64,000 nucleotides of DNA from Flabesymbios commensalis (lineage: Eukaryota; Annelida; Polychaeta; Terebellida; Flabelligeridae): the NCBI GenBank assembly GCA_964017125.1, contig OZ024902.1, positions 59,370,346-59,434,345 of the forward strand, in the 5' to 3' direction. Made by a program: the position numbers and the translations under genes. The notes under the pieces were generated by a model that was not told the origin of the DNA, made no database searches, and saw only the letters and a list, made by a program, of their open reading frames with translations. Shown here piece by piece: positions 12,201 through 27,200 of this stretch (its first letter is position 1; each line of letters starts with the position of its first letter).

Positions 12201-15200
12201 CGGTACACATCACATCTGACGACTAAACTTGATCCCCACACTGTAAGAGTAAAAATATATGTAATGGTGGTATATCCATAACACAGGTATTCATTTGAAG
12301 CAGAAAGAGCTAAGACATTAATGATGATTTCAATTTTTTTAGTTTAGTTTTCAGTTTCATCAGAGTATGGGTACAAATGCCCTGTAATCATGGCAATGCA
12401 GTACCACAACAATAGTAGATATTCCATATGATGACAGAACATCAGACATAATGAGTCTGACATTTCAATATATAGACTCTGTCCATCTGTTCATCTTTTT
12501 TTTCATTATCTCCACAAGGGGTCATCATGGTCAATGTCTTGAAAGAAAAAATGTACGGTAGTTTCCTCAGAGACTTACAGTTTTAAAGAACTTCCATTTT
12601 TACCCTCAGTTTGCCCTATGACCATGATGACCATGATGACTATGGGGAAACAGTAGGTAGGCAAAACAAATTTGTGCCTGTTTTACTATGGACTAGTAAA
12701 GCAGCTCCACATGTGTTATCTCAGCTCTTCAAAAAAAACAGCCATTATCTGTCAAACAGCCTTTTAACCCTTTACCTAATCTGAGGCCTTAATGATTAGG
12801 TGGGGATTCACTAGGCCTTCAATACCACATCAAACAAAAATTAAATCTTACCAAAACGGATCCAACCATGATTATGCTGATCACTACAGGGTTTTTCCAT
12901 GCTGGAAAGATGCAAGCATACTGTAATTGTTTGCACTTCGTCACTTTAGATATGAGAGGGTGTATTTGCCACTTTACAAAGTGACAAATACACCCTTTCA
13001 TATCTAAGGTGACGACTCATTCATGGTAATTATGAGCCAATTTTCAGACACAATGTTTATAAAATATGGTAACTGTCAAATGCTCATTATCTTGCTCATT
13101 ATGCTGATGAGCTATAGACAACACTATCTGGTGGATCGAGGGGTCAGTTTATTCATCCTGAAACTCAATATGGATGTGATTGTACACAGGTGTATGATTT
13201 TTGTAGCCAGCATTTTGGATCTATAAAATGTATAAATATTTTGCTAATCAATTTCAAATTTGATTAGCAAATTGGAAGAAGTGCATAGCTTTTCGTATAT
13301 GACTCTCAATTTATTATTGAATGAGAAGTAAAATTTAATTATAGCTCAACCAGTAAGTTTCTATGTGCACTTCATTGCTGAAGTGGCACTACAAAACTGA
13401 CTGTAGAATATTTTTTCATATTTTAAAATATATTTTTGTGCGTTGCTTTGTATTGTTATAGATATGTTTTATTCCAATACAGAATACATTGTATAAACAT
13501 GAAATAAAATATGTTTATATGTGCATTATTCTATTATTTGCTTATAATCTGCCAAATAAATATTAACATGAAGCAAGGTGTTTTTATAAAGAGACAAGCT
13601 TGTATCTCCTCATTTTAAATTGGCTGGATTCTCTTAGAAGGCTGACTAGCCAATGGAACACTCAGTCCCCATTTGTGGTCCTATTAGCAGCTATTCACTG
13701 TAATTACATACTGTGTTTTAAATTGTAGTGGTACATGTTTGAGACTCCAGAAGACCGAATTGATCAGATGCTGATTTACAAATATAGGGCTGAGATGGCA
13801 TACAGACTGGCTCATTATCCTCTAGCTATAAAGCATTATCAGGACTGTGTAGGCAAGTACATTCAAAGTTATCCCAGCAAGCACAAGTAGTTGAGCCCAT
13901 GCTACTTTAATGTTGGGCCAGCGTCGTAGATGTTGGACCAACATGAAATGAGCATGCTGTATTCTACACATTTTAATAACATCCAATGCATAGGATATTG
14001 GTTCTTAGATTTCTATTTGGGACAACCTATGTTGCCTACCTATGAATATTTAACTTTGCTGCATTGTTTCAACAGAATATTACCCTTTCAGCATGGGGAC
14101 CGACTTTAGAGGTCAGAATCTGACGTCTAGACATGTGGACGTCAGAATCTGACATCTGTAGATCAACCTGCACTGAAAAAGTCAAATATTTATAATCATG
14201 ATAATTGCCATAGATCCATAACTTAAGTATATTCAAATGAAATAAGACATTTATGATAATTTAAAATGGAAAAAATGTTAATAGTTTGTCTCTATCATTT
14301 GCACAATAATATATTGATCAGCGTTGTAAGGGTTGAAGTTATTGTTTAACCCCTACAGCACAATGATCGACTTTAATGTCAATCCCAATACTGTAAGAAT
14401 TAAAATATTTATTATGGCCATTGATCCATAACATAGGTATTCAAATGATTTGAAAAGAGCTAACTAAGACATTTATTATAATTTCAAATTGAAAAATCCT
14501 TTGGTCTCCATGGTTTATACAAAAATAATTCAGCGCTTTATGTTGAAGGATTAATAATTGTAAGCATCCTCATATTGTAGATATATTGTCGGTGAAGGAT
14601 ATTGGGATGTACAGAGATGTGATGGATGGTTATGGATGCTGTTTGCTTCAGCTAGGTCATCATCAAGAAGCCCTAGATGCAGCTAAACAACTGGTAAGTA
14701 TATATGGCAATATTATTAACACTAATGTGTGAAATGTTAGATAATTGCTGATAATTCAATTCTGATTTAATCACAACAATTTATAATGTTACAATGTTTT
14801 TTTAATTATTCATTAAAAAGTATATTTTCTTTACAAGTTTTGACCATCTTTTCAATTATTATTACTTCAAATTGATACATTCTTTGCACGACTCTGCTCA
14901 TAGACACCTCTTCAGGTACCTATACAGACATTGAGACCGATCCACCCATTCCTTACTTTTCAGTACTGCTATTCTACAAAACATCGTTCAAAAACTTAAA
15001 ATACTAAGACTGTCAACAAGATCCGGCTTGTCTGGAGCATCTTCATAATACATGTAGCTCTAATGAAACTATGTATATTTCTGTGAATATTTGTATTATT
15101 ATCGTGTAATTTTCGCATTTCAAATCACCCGCTGAGAGCGGCTGCATTGCATATTTGTATACTGACAATATGACAATTTATTTTTGGATATAATTCTGCT

Positions 15201-18200
15201 GTGATGGGAGTATTCAGTTTTGCAAGCATAAGCAAATTCGTTCGGCACCCAACAAACAGGAGACGCTCACCCATGCTGCTGAAATGTTGGGCACAATAAG
15301 TTGAATCAATGTTAGTTAACCGCTATTCCACCGTCTACAACTTTGGACCAACGTTAAACTGGATTTGATTTAATGTCTTATGCCTGCTGGGCTATTACGT
15401 GATGAACCCTCATTCCAACAAACTCAACTCGTAAAAATAATATTAGTTTAATGATGGTTCAGCGTTGTAGAAGGTGGGCCTATCTTTGACCAGCATTGGT
15501 TCAAAGTCATTATTCCCATGCTGATTCTATATTAACCATTCAATCGCTAAACACATCTGTAATCATTTGAAATATGTTTCAATAGGCAAGAATATCACTG
15601 TTATTGAAATTGAGTGTGTGCTTAAATGTCAGGTTATGAAAATATTATTACTTTTCATCCACCTGAAGCCGTATAGGAACAATGCATTTAGGTTATGCAT
15701 TTATATTACTGTACATAATATTGTATGCCATAGAGAAAATAGAGCATTATATCTATATACGCACACTCATGAATGAAAGCTACAATTTTTGCACGAGACA
15801 TCGGGTTATGACCGTTCATGTACCTTCAACGCGTGTTTTTGTATACATTTGTAAACACTGTTTTCTTGGGCCTGAAATAAAATATTTCCATACCAAATTA
15901 ACATATCTTTTTCAAGATAATAAATCTATACTTTAGACTATTTCAGGGGGGATGAATTTTGTCGAGTGATAGTAAAGCTATTATAGATTTACTACAATGT
16001 CTACATATGATAACTCACACACTGGAGTCATTCATGCCGACAAACTTAGAAAAATCGGTTGTTAAATGAGGTCGTTTTATTCATTCCAATTGTGTAACAC
16101 AATGAGATATTTATATGTTCAGTACAATCAATTCATCTTGGTAAAACGGTTTATATGTAGTTTCGGATCTTTTTACTTGAATATAAAGACAGAAATAGAC
16201 ACTTCTATGACCGTGGTCAAATGAGGTCATGCTTATGTTGGAAATGGTCTTGATTGTCTGTAAACGGTTCAAATTGAAATGATTTAAAATGTCAAATGAG
16301 AGGGCAGCTCTGACAAAGTTTTGAATGCCATTAGCATAAAATCCTATTACATTTATTAAAAAGTGAGAGAGAATAATGCACTTGGCTGACATTAGAAAAA
16401 GGTTGAATAAACATTTACTTTGTGAGAATTTACAATGTCAGATTTTCCCACAAAGTTTGTGTAATGTTTAAACAGGTGTATATATATATATCTGGGTAGA
16501 TATGTGATACAGAGAGTAATGTTGATAAGTATTGTTACAGGATGAACATGCTAAGACGTCTGACCACAAAACCAGTTCCCTGATGCTACTGGTCAAGGTG
16601 CATAATAAAATGGGAAATTGGATGGGTAAGTCCCACCATCTCTGCTGTGGATCTGTTGTATCTTTATTTTTAATTTTTTTATAAGTAATTTTAATTTCAA
16701 GTACAGCTTTCAATTTCAAGTACATGTTTTATCTGATATTTATGACGAAAATCTAAATCTGGATTAAATATAGCTGATTGACTGGAACAATAAAAAGCTT
16801 TTAAAATAAAAACTCTTTGAAATAACAGGATTCGATCTTGCATCCCAGCAAGCACAAAACATTTGTATGACATTTGTACAACGTCGGCCAAACTTCTTTG
16901 ACGTTAGTCCAACATTGTACAAATGTTATACAAATGTTTTGTGTTTACTGGGATGGGTATGTTGAGAAACATTGTGCACCAGTCTGATGCTTATGTTAAA
17001 TTTAGAAATCATTTAAATGTTCTTTTTAGCTCCCGCCGTCACCGTAGGTGAGACGGAGGGAGCTATGGATTCTACCTCCGTTTTTTTTTGGCTTCTTCTT
17101 TTGCCTATAACTTTGTAAGAAAATAAGCTAGGATAACAATTTTTGGTATGTGGGTTACTTCCAGGTGGCTAATGGACAGGTTAAAATATTTTTAATCTGA
17201 ATTCAATACGCAAGGTTGCAGAGGAGAAAATGATGATGTGACGGCGTTGGGCCGTTGGGCCGTCCGTAAAAATTCGTTTCCGGAGCATATCTCTGAAAGT
17301 ACTTGTCCGATTGTCTTCAAATTTTACACACAACACCCCTAGGGGGTCTAGTTGTGCCTTTTGGGGTATTTGAACTTTGACCTACTTCTGGTTCAGAACT
17401 ATGACCTATTTAGACGTTTTGACGCGCACTTCGTTTCCGGAGCAGATCTCGAAAAGTACTGGGCCGATGACAGTCATATTGCACATACATGTTCTCTAAG
17501 GTCCCTAGTTGTGCCTTTTCAGGTTTTTGGACCTTGACCTTGAAGTTGACCCAGCACTTTGACCTAATTTATAACATCGGTAAATTGAAAATTTCAAGTC
17601 GATAAAATTAAAAATGGCCGCCTATCGGCCATTATTCATCTAGACAGGCCTGATATTGCGGAATATCATGAAAACCGCTCAAGATAGCTACACCATTAAT
17701 ATCAAATAAATTGTAAGGTTTCAGGAGAGGATGCATCTTGAAAAATTTGAAGTTGATAAAATTCAAAATGGCCGCCTATCAGCCATTATTCACCTCGACA
17801 GGCCTGATATTGTGGAATATCATGAAAACTGCTCAAGATATCTACGCCATTACTATAAAACAAATTGTAAGGAGAGGATGCATTTTGAAAAAAAATTCAA
17901 CTCGTCCAAGTTCAAAATGGCCGCCAATCGGCCATTATTAACTTTCACATGGCCGTTATTTGGTAAACCGTGCTAGATGGCTAGACCATTACTATAAAAC
18001 AAAATGTGTGATTTCAGGAGAGGATGCATCTTGAAAAATTCGACTCGATAAAATTCAAAATGGCCGCTTATCGGCCATTATTCACTTTCACATGGCCGTT
18101 ATTTGGTCAACCGTGCTAGATGGCTAGACCATTACTGTAAAACAAAATGTGAGATTTCAGATAAGGATGCATCTTTAAAAAATTTAACTTGATCAAATTT

Positions 18201-21200
18201 AAAATGGCCGCCTTTTCGGCCATTATTCATTTTTACATGGCTGATATTTGGTAAACCGTGCTAGATGGCTAGACCATTACCTGATTACTATAAAACAAAG
18301 TGTGAGTTTTCGGGGGAGGATGCACCCTGAAAATTTTTAACTTACGAATTCAAAATGGCCGACAATCAGCATTATTTACCTCGATAGGCCTGATATCAGG
18401 TAAACCGTGCTAGATAGCTAGACCATTACTATAAAACAAAATGTGACGTTTCGAGAGAGGATGCCTTTTAAAAACTTTCGACTCAATCGAATTCAAAATG
18501 GCCGCCTATCGGCCACTATTTACTTTCACATTGCTGATATTTGGTAAACCGTGTTAGATAGCTGGACCATTACTATAAAACAAAATGTGAGATTACAAGA
18601 GAGGATGCATCTTGAAAAAAATTGACTCGATCAAATTCAAAATGGCCGCCTATCGGCCATTATTCACTCTCACATAGCCGGTTTCTGGTAACCGTACTAG
18701 ATGGCTAGACCATTACTATAAAACAAAATGTGAGATTTCAGAAGAGGATGCATCTTGAAAAATTTGATGATCAAATTCAAAATGGCCTCCTATCGGCCAT
18801 TATTCACTTTCACATGGGCGATATTTGGTTAACCGTGCTAGATGGCTAGACCATTACTATAGAATGAAATGTGAGATTTCAGCTGAGGATGCATCTTGAA
18901 AAATTCCGACTTGATCAAATTCGAAATGGCCCCCTATCGGCCGTTATTTACTTTCACATGCCCAATATTTTGCAAACTGTGTTAGATTTTAGTCCATTAC
19001 TATAAAACAAAATTTGAGGTTTCGGGGGAGAATGCACCCTAAGTTTTTAACTAATTTATATCGAATTCAAAATGATCGTAAATCAGCTATTAGTTAACTC
19101 GATTGGCCTGATATCGGGTAAACCTTGCCAGCTAGGTAGACCATTACTGGGATACTGATTAGGATCATTAATTTCAATGGAGGTTTGCAATCTCTGACAG
19201 ACTGTCTAGTTCTTATCTTACTCTTAGACTGGGCTTCTTAGACCTAGCTGTCTTGCGTCTTGATTTTTGACCTAGACTAGGACTACATTAAAAACCCTAC
19301 ACAAAATTGCTTAAATCAAATTCTAATTCGTCGCGGGAGCTCCTGGACTTATGTAGTCTTGTTGTTACATTTGTTTCAGAATGCAGACATTGTCTACATT
19401 GTTTGTTGACCATGCATCCTGTCAGCCCAGATTTGTGGTCAAGTCTTGCCACCTTATATTTTGATATAATAAGTAAACCACAGTGTCAGATTGAGAATGG
19501 TCACCAGGAGCCTTGTTCACATGGGATATCTACAGCTAAGGATAAAGATGATGTTCGCAAATCTATATCCGATGAACAGAATAATAAGGGTGACAGCTCT
19601 GAAAAAAATCTAAGCAGTACTAGTGACTGTGCGTCTTTGGAAATAGTTCATTCACCAGATGGTGCTCCTTGTTGTGTGGAGACAATGAAAGATGAGACGG
19701 AAAGAATGAGGGTATTAGCATTAGACTGTGAAAATAAATATGTCGATACAGAAAATCCACTACTAGCTGCTACGACTTGTTTAATACGCGCCAGGTAAAC
19801 AATATATTTCTAGATACTAGGCTATAATATGTTCAATAAAATAACATGATTTGACTTGCCATCTATAGCCATCTTACCGATTTTTTTAGTGAGATGACTT
19901 TTTTTTAAAATAAAAACGCTAAGGAATCTCTCGAGATGTTACTTTTTACCTTTTACACTACACCACTCAGCGCTATTATCTTTATTTTTGACATAAACCA
20001 CCATCTTTATGCCGATGATACTCAAATTGACATGTTTCTATGAGTTTCAAATGCTTCGGAATCTCTCGAGAAGTTGCAACACTGTTTGATGGGTGTGTCA
20101 GCCTGGATGACAGGGTCTAAGCTGAAGTTTAATCCTGCAAGACAGAATTTCTTCTCATTGTGTCCAAACTACTGCGATAAAAAATCCTAAATAATTTTCC
20201 AAGCCTAATTCTAGGTCAAGACAAAACTCCATCTGCATCAGCTATAAATCTTGGTGTAGTATTTGCCAGTAGTCTGAATTTCCGTAGGTCATGCTTTTGT
20301 CATATCCGTGATCTGCATTAAATTCGAAAAAGTCTGTCCTTAGCTCTTGCAAAATAAATTGCAGTGTGGTCAGTAGCAAGTTGGATTATTGTAACTCACT
20401 CTTCCATTACATCGCAGAAAAGTATATCGATTACAAATCGTTCAGAACTGCCTTGCAAGAGTGGTAACCAAGGCCCCACGTTTTAGTGCAAAAGTCGTTT
20501 CGTTCCTATACTAACACAAACACTTTGGCTTCCATTTATTTTTAAATATGCACGATAATTTTCCAAACCCTAAAAGTACAACCAACCTGCATAGCCATAT
20601 CCGGCTGACTTGCTCGGCCAAAATACTCAAAATATCTACGCTCCACAAATTCAAATAGATTTGTTGTTCCCTGTATAAAAAAAACAAGACTGTGTCGTCA
20701 AGTGCTATCTCTATTGCTGGTCCAGCCTTGGGATATGCTCTGCCTGTGCACATAAGTAATGCCCAAACAATTTTATTATTAAGGAAATTACTTAAATCTC
20801 ACCTACCAGGGTACATGTATTTGATCTGGCTTTCCCACCCTGATCCTCCCTGTTGACAAACCTCTTTGGCCTGGATTATGACACACGCTAAGACGTATTT
20901 GTGCATCTCTGAGCTCGGTTGACTGAAAATTTAGGCTCTGAAAGTTTTATTGATTCATTATTTGATTGCTAATTATCAATTTGTTTTATATGTAGAATGT
21001 TAGTGAACGCAGTACATCGCACAATGTATGGATTTGCGTTGGAACGCAACAAGAAGCAGCTATTACAGGTTAGCAGATAATGTACCCCTGTATTAATGAC
21101 TTAGAAAATGCCGTGGTGGCATCCAAATCTTGTTTCTTTTTGGCAACTATTTTCAAGTATATTCAGAAAAAAACATATTGAAGGTGAAATTAGCATGCCT

Positions 21201-24200
21201 CCGATTTTATCCTCTGGTCGGTAAAAAAATTCTAAGATCACATATTACCAAAAATCAGATGTCTTTTTTGGATTCACTGATTATCAGAATATAGAGGTAA
21301 AGCTGATCTAATATTTTCTGTCAATTCTCCAATATAAGCATAGCCTATTCAGTATTTCAGCATTACATGTACTGGTATAAATAATCACTTCTTGTCATGA
21401 GAACGATTTCTCATGAATGTTTTTAATGCAGCTATTATGAATCAGCTCAACATGTAACTCTTTTGAACTCTATCTACTATATCTTCAGAGTTCCTACACA
21501 TCATCCTCATTAAAAAAATAATCCATGTTATTCCACTATGTTTTCCATGAGATTTTTCCATTTTTCATGATCATGATGATTGATTGTAATATATTTTCAA
21601 AATAAAATAAATAAAATGTATCTCTCGACAGGCTCTGGGGCCATGATAATCATGCTTTTGTTATTAAATCCTTAAAAATATGACCAGATTAAATTGAGGT
21701 AAATTTATCACGTTGATATGTTCAAAGTAAATTTCTCAATTTCCTAGACTTTCCATAATGAGTCTCAAATTCCATGTTTATCCAAGCATAGACAAGGTAA
21801 TTCCAAATTCCCTGATTTCCCATATCCATGGGAACCATTTTTTTAAACCACCAGCCATTGATTGTCAATGATAAATTTTTGAAATTAATTGTGACTGATT
21901 GTGACGGCTCCCAGTCACCCTTCTCTGCACGCAAGTGTGATAGGGAAGACATGGATGTCGTCAAGCCTTCTACAGCTGATAATGACGTCATAATATAAAA
22001 TAGTAACTATGGTCGTGAATCCCCATTTATGACGGATCTGGGAATAAAAGGGTCCATTTAAAAAAATTACACAATGTGACGTCATAATTTTAAAATAATT
22101 TCGCAGCAAAAGAGTGCTAAATTATATAATTTAAATTTTAACCCACTTGAAGTCAATGTGTCATTGGGTAACAAACATTTAATGGGACAAGCCCACCACA
22201 ACCCCATTCATTTATCTTAAAGTAGTTTGAAAAAATACATGTAATAGAATAGTCGGAGAGAAAACATAGTCTTGAGTAAATGTAATTCATTGTTTGAATT
22301 TTTATGCTTTGGATTACCATGGAATAAGGGCAGTAAGTAGTTGTCTGTGCATCCATTTGTCCATCCATTCATATCTGTCTGCCTGTTCGACATAATTGGG
22401 GGCTTCTCAGGACAATTTTTTTGTTCAGATATGGACAGGTGGAGAGGGTGTTGGGGTAGGTTATTGTCTAATGATAGGGGGAAGAAATGGCATGCTTGAG
22501 TGGCTTGATTAATTGATTACTTGATGTGATACTTACTGTGTACCAGGTACCTTATTTTCTATTGACCTTCGACCTTTATACAAATGTCACAATCTGCATA
22601 ATAACGGGTTCTGATAGAGTATAATTTGTTTTTACAGATTGACAATCAGATAAAGGAGCTACCTGTGTCAGAGCAATCTCTCGAGCAGTGTAGAATAGTA
22701 AGTTAAGTTGAAAATATTGTTTTGCATTTCTAATTTTATACACACCTTTAACATGTTTATTTACAAAAAGAAATTACTAATGAACACACTCAAGATATTC
22801 TGTTTTAAATTCTATATTATTTTATATTAAGCAAACCTCACATTTCTTAACAATGGTAGCTTTAATTAGCTATTATATTTGCTTAGATTGATCAGTTGCA
22901 AAATCACAACTACGCTTTGTCTCAGACTGGATAGCAACATAGCACTTGAGTGTATGATTCAGAATAGTGCACTTTGACAATTTTTGGTGACCAGTATGAT
23001 GTTCTTTGAGGACACCCATTATAGGATTAACTTGATAACCTATGTGACCATCATCACGTCCCTTGTAAGTTGTACCGTGTTTGCTGGCCAGTTTAGTTGA
23101 GACACTGGGCCGGCATTAGACCAATATAATGATTTGTTCAAAGTCTTGTATTTATTGGAAGCGCTTCCAGTGAATTGATTTAAATGCAAATGCCCATTGG
23201 CCACCCAGTGGGTCAAGGCCTATGCTTGTGCAAAATATGAAGCTGATCCATCAGTGGTAAGGTGGTCTGATTTAGCTATAAATAATTGAAGTACAAAATG
23301 TACATGTATTACAATATAGAATACTGGCACCAATGTTTTAAAATTTGTGTAAGCCTGATCATGGATCTGCATTGTAATCCGGGTCGTCACCAAGATATAA
23401 TCGCTGGTTCCTTGGCCCGAAGCACACTTCTGGTAAAAGTTCATGAAGGTCCATTTCATGTAGGTCCAGACAGACAGACAAACAACAAACAAATCAACAT
23501 GACCAAAAACATATACCGGTACCTTTCTGGTGGGGTAAACAAATGAACAACCATGACATTGTGTTCAATCCTTATTTCTCATAGTCATGCGAGGACATGC
23601 TAAAATACACAGACAGTTAACAATATTATTTGCTGACCTGCCAAATTTTCTTATACAATATTCTAAAATAGTTTCTACAGGGTGAGGTGATCAGAAGAAT
23701 TGATGAAGAAATCTTAGACACGTCACTGGAGGTGAGATTTGATTGATTTAGTTAACTCTTGTCCTGCTATGCCCGGATATATACAGGGTTTATGATGTTT
23801 TAGATCAATCAAAATATCACTAAATTTGGGTAAAATTGTTTTTTAATAGACGCTTTGTTGATCCAATACTTTAATTTTAGACATGTCTATTCTTCATAAA
23901 TAGCAATATTTTTCGTCATTTGAAGCTGGGAATTGCGTCAGCAATTCCAGCTTCAAATGACGAAAAATACAATTGAAGCAATTCAGCAGGACAAGGGTTA
24001 ACAAATGTTAAGTTGTGCATTTCAAATACCCGGTATATCCCGACAACAGCTCGATGCTGGTTCAATGTGGAACCACCGTCTGTGATGCTGGTCCAACATT
24101 GAAGCAGCTTCAGGTCAATGTCTCATCTTTGCTAGTTGTATGCAATTATTGTTTTCAGCTGTTAGTCCTTATATACCACGGGTATATGGTAACAATCTAG

Positions 24201-27200
24201 TCTCTGGCCAAATTAAATGTAACAGAGATTGATAAGACAGTTTGTGATAGATGCCAAATAAATCAAATAATTTAATTTTGCTGATGTCCATTTTCATTAC
24301 ATTTTTTTCGTCATTTGAAGCTGGAAATTGCATTAGCAATTCCAGCTTTAAAGGAATGAAAAATGAAAACAAACAATTCAGCAGCTCAATGGTTAAATTT
24401 TTCATGCTGGTTACTGTAGATCAGGTAATATTCGTGAGGTTTTAATTTTCGGGAGGGAGACAAATCTGCAAATTCAAGAATCTGGCGAAAAATATTTTTA
24501 TATTATTATATTATTATATATTACTAAAGGAAAAATCACGAATTCTAAACTTCGTGAAAAGTCCCAATATAAAATTTTCGCAAAAATTTAAACACGTGAA
24601 AATTACAAGATGTACAGCATTTCTCTGTTTGCACAAATATTGTAGAAATGGAAAGTGAAAATACCAACTAAATCCTGAGAACTTTGCTATTTTTATGGAT
24701 ATTACCTGTAATATGCAAATTTCTCTGATATAATGACGGAATAGGATGCTTAGAGGGTTCGATTTTATGTTTATTTTTAAAAATTCAGACAGAACGTTTT
24801 ATTGGCAATAGCAAATTACAAACATGATGATAAATAATTATTTCACATATTAATAATTATAATAATATATGGTTACTGTTTAAAATGGAACAGAAAAAAG
24901 TCAGATCTCCATTAAGATTGAAACAATCGCTATCATGGAGACTATGTTGTAATGAGCATATATTATAATAAACATATAGGCCCAACAGGAAGAAATAAAT
25001 AACAATGCCAATTAAATTATATATTTAAAAATGTGCTTACATAGAAAACATATATCAATGAATCGATGTAGTTTCAATTATATTGTGGATCAATTACTAG
25101 AAACTTAAGAAACTTCCCCTGTACTTGATTTTTAATACCGTAACCACCACAGCTCATTTTTAGCCCGCCTTTTAATTTTAATTAAAAAAGGTGGGCTATT
25201 GCAATTGAAGTTCGGCGTCGTCGGCGGCGTCAGCGTCGGCGTTAACATTTACTTGTGGGCGCGATAACTTAAAAAGTTTTTCATGTTTCCTTCCCAAATT
25301 TGTTTTGCATGTTACTAATGACCACTTCTCGGACAAGTTCAATAATGGCTGAAAAAAAATTCAAAATGGCCGACTTATTGCGATTTTTCACCTTTTACGT
25401 CAATAATTTGACCTTGTGGGCGCGATAATATGAAAAGTTTTTCACGTATCCTTTTCAAATTTGTTATGCATGTTACTAATGACCAGTTCTCGGACAAGTT
25501 CAATAATGGCCGAAAAAAAAAAAAAATGGCCGATTTATTGTGATTTTTCACATTTTACGTCAATAATTTGACCTTGTGGGCGCGATAAGTTGAAAAGTTT
25601 TTAACATATCCTCTTCAAATTGGTTATGCATGTTACTATTAAGTAGTTCTTGGACAAGTTCAATAATGGCCGAAAAAAAAAAAAAAGGCAAATTTATTGC
25701 GATTTTTCACATTTTACGTCAATAATTTGACCTTGTGGGCGCGAAAACTTGAAAAGTTTTTCACATATCCTCTTCAAATTGGTTATGCATATTACTAATA
25801 AGTAGTTCTTGGAGAAGTTCAATAATGGCCGAAAAAAAAAAAATGGCCGATTTATTGCGATTTTTCTCATTTTACGTCAATAATTTGACCCTGTGGGCGC
25901 GATAACTTGAAAAGTTTTTCACATATTCTCTTCAAATTTGTTATGTATGTTACTTATAAGTAGTTCTTGGACAAGTTCAATAATGGCTGAAAAAAAAAAA
26001 AAATGGCCGATTTATTGTGATTTTTCTCATTTTATGTCAATAATTTGACCTTGTGGGCGCGATAACTTGAAAAGTTTTTCACATATCCTCTTCAAATTTG
26101 TTATGCATGTTACTAATAAGTAGTTCTTGGACAAATTCAATAATGGCTGAAAAAAATTTCAAAATGGCCGATTTATTGCGATTTTTCTCATTTTACGTCA
26201 ATAATTTGACCTTGTAGGCGCGATAACTTCAACATTTTCACAAGTATTCTCTTCAAGTTTGTTATGCATGTTACTAATAAGCAGTTTTTGGACAAGCTCA
26301 ATAATGGCCGGTAAAAAAATCAAAATGGTCGAGGCGAGCGAAAGAAAACGCTCTCAATAACTCACCATGCCCTATCACCCCCACCCTCACATCATCATCT
26401 GTACATCATTCATCTCATCAATTGACTACAACGTTTTTATTGTAATACCCCCCTCCTCATATATCGACTTTGATCTTTATGACACCAATAGAAAACATTT
26501 TTGTCAGACGCATCTTATAGATCTGCTTGTAGTCTATGCAAGTATTATATAGTATATCATATTATACATGTATCTATCTTATTTAACATACCATTTATAT
26601 CTTGGGTTGTTATTTACGTGATGACATTCGTCTTTACTTTCTTTATCATAATTCGGCGGCGGGCTATTATCGAGTGTGCTCTTGTTGTAAGATGAATGCA
26701 TGCAGAATGTTTTCTGGTTAAATTTTAGAAAGCTTGTAGTATTCTAGAAAACAAATAGTGATGCATCTGTGATGCCTACATCTATTTCTAAAAATATAGA
26801 TTGATACGTATATTTTTAATTGAGAATGTACCTGGATGTAATGGTAACATTTGTCAGCATCTTGTATTTTTGTGTATAAACGAGCATGCAATTTATAAGT
26901 GAAAATTGCATGTTTTAGGGGTGTTTTGAAATTATGTATGTTCATATATAAGTAGGGCTAGTCGCTACATGTACAAGTACACCTCTGTCCTCATTGACTC
27001 CTGTCACTCATTCTAAACAACTCGTGGTCTTCATAGATTCAATAGAGATTGATATGTTACAATCAGTTTTCTATTATGTACATGACAATTTACAAAGATT
27101 TCAAGGCCTGGAGAAGCTGATACTAAAATTTATCAGACTCTTGCGAAGGCACTTGATAAGCCACTATAACAGTGACACTGCAATAAGCTCTAGCGTGGTT

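Noticed and set aside
13845-13850. GT donor (tgt|gtaggc) for exon 2
   Set aside because: Would put exon 3 in a frame that stops after four codons; the GC donor keeps the homologous frame.
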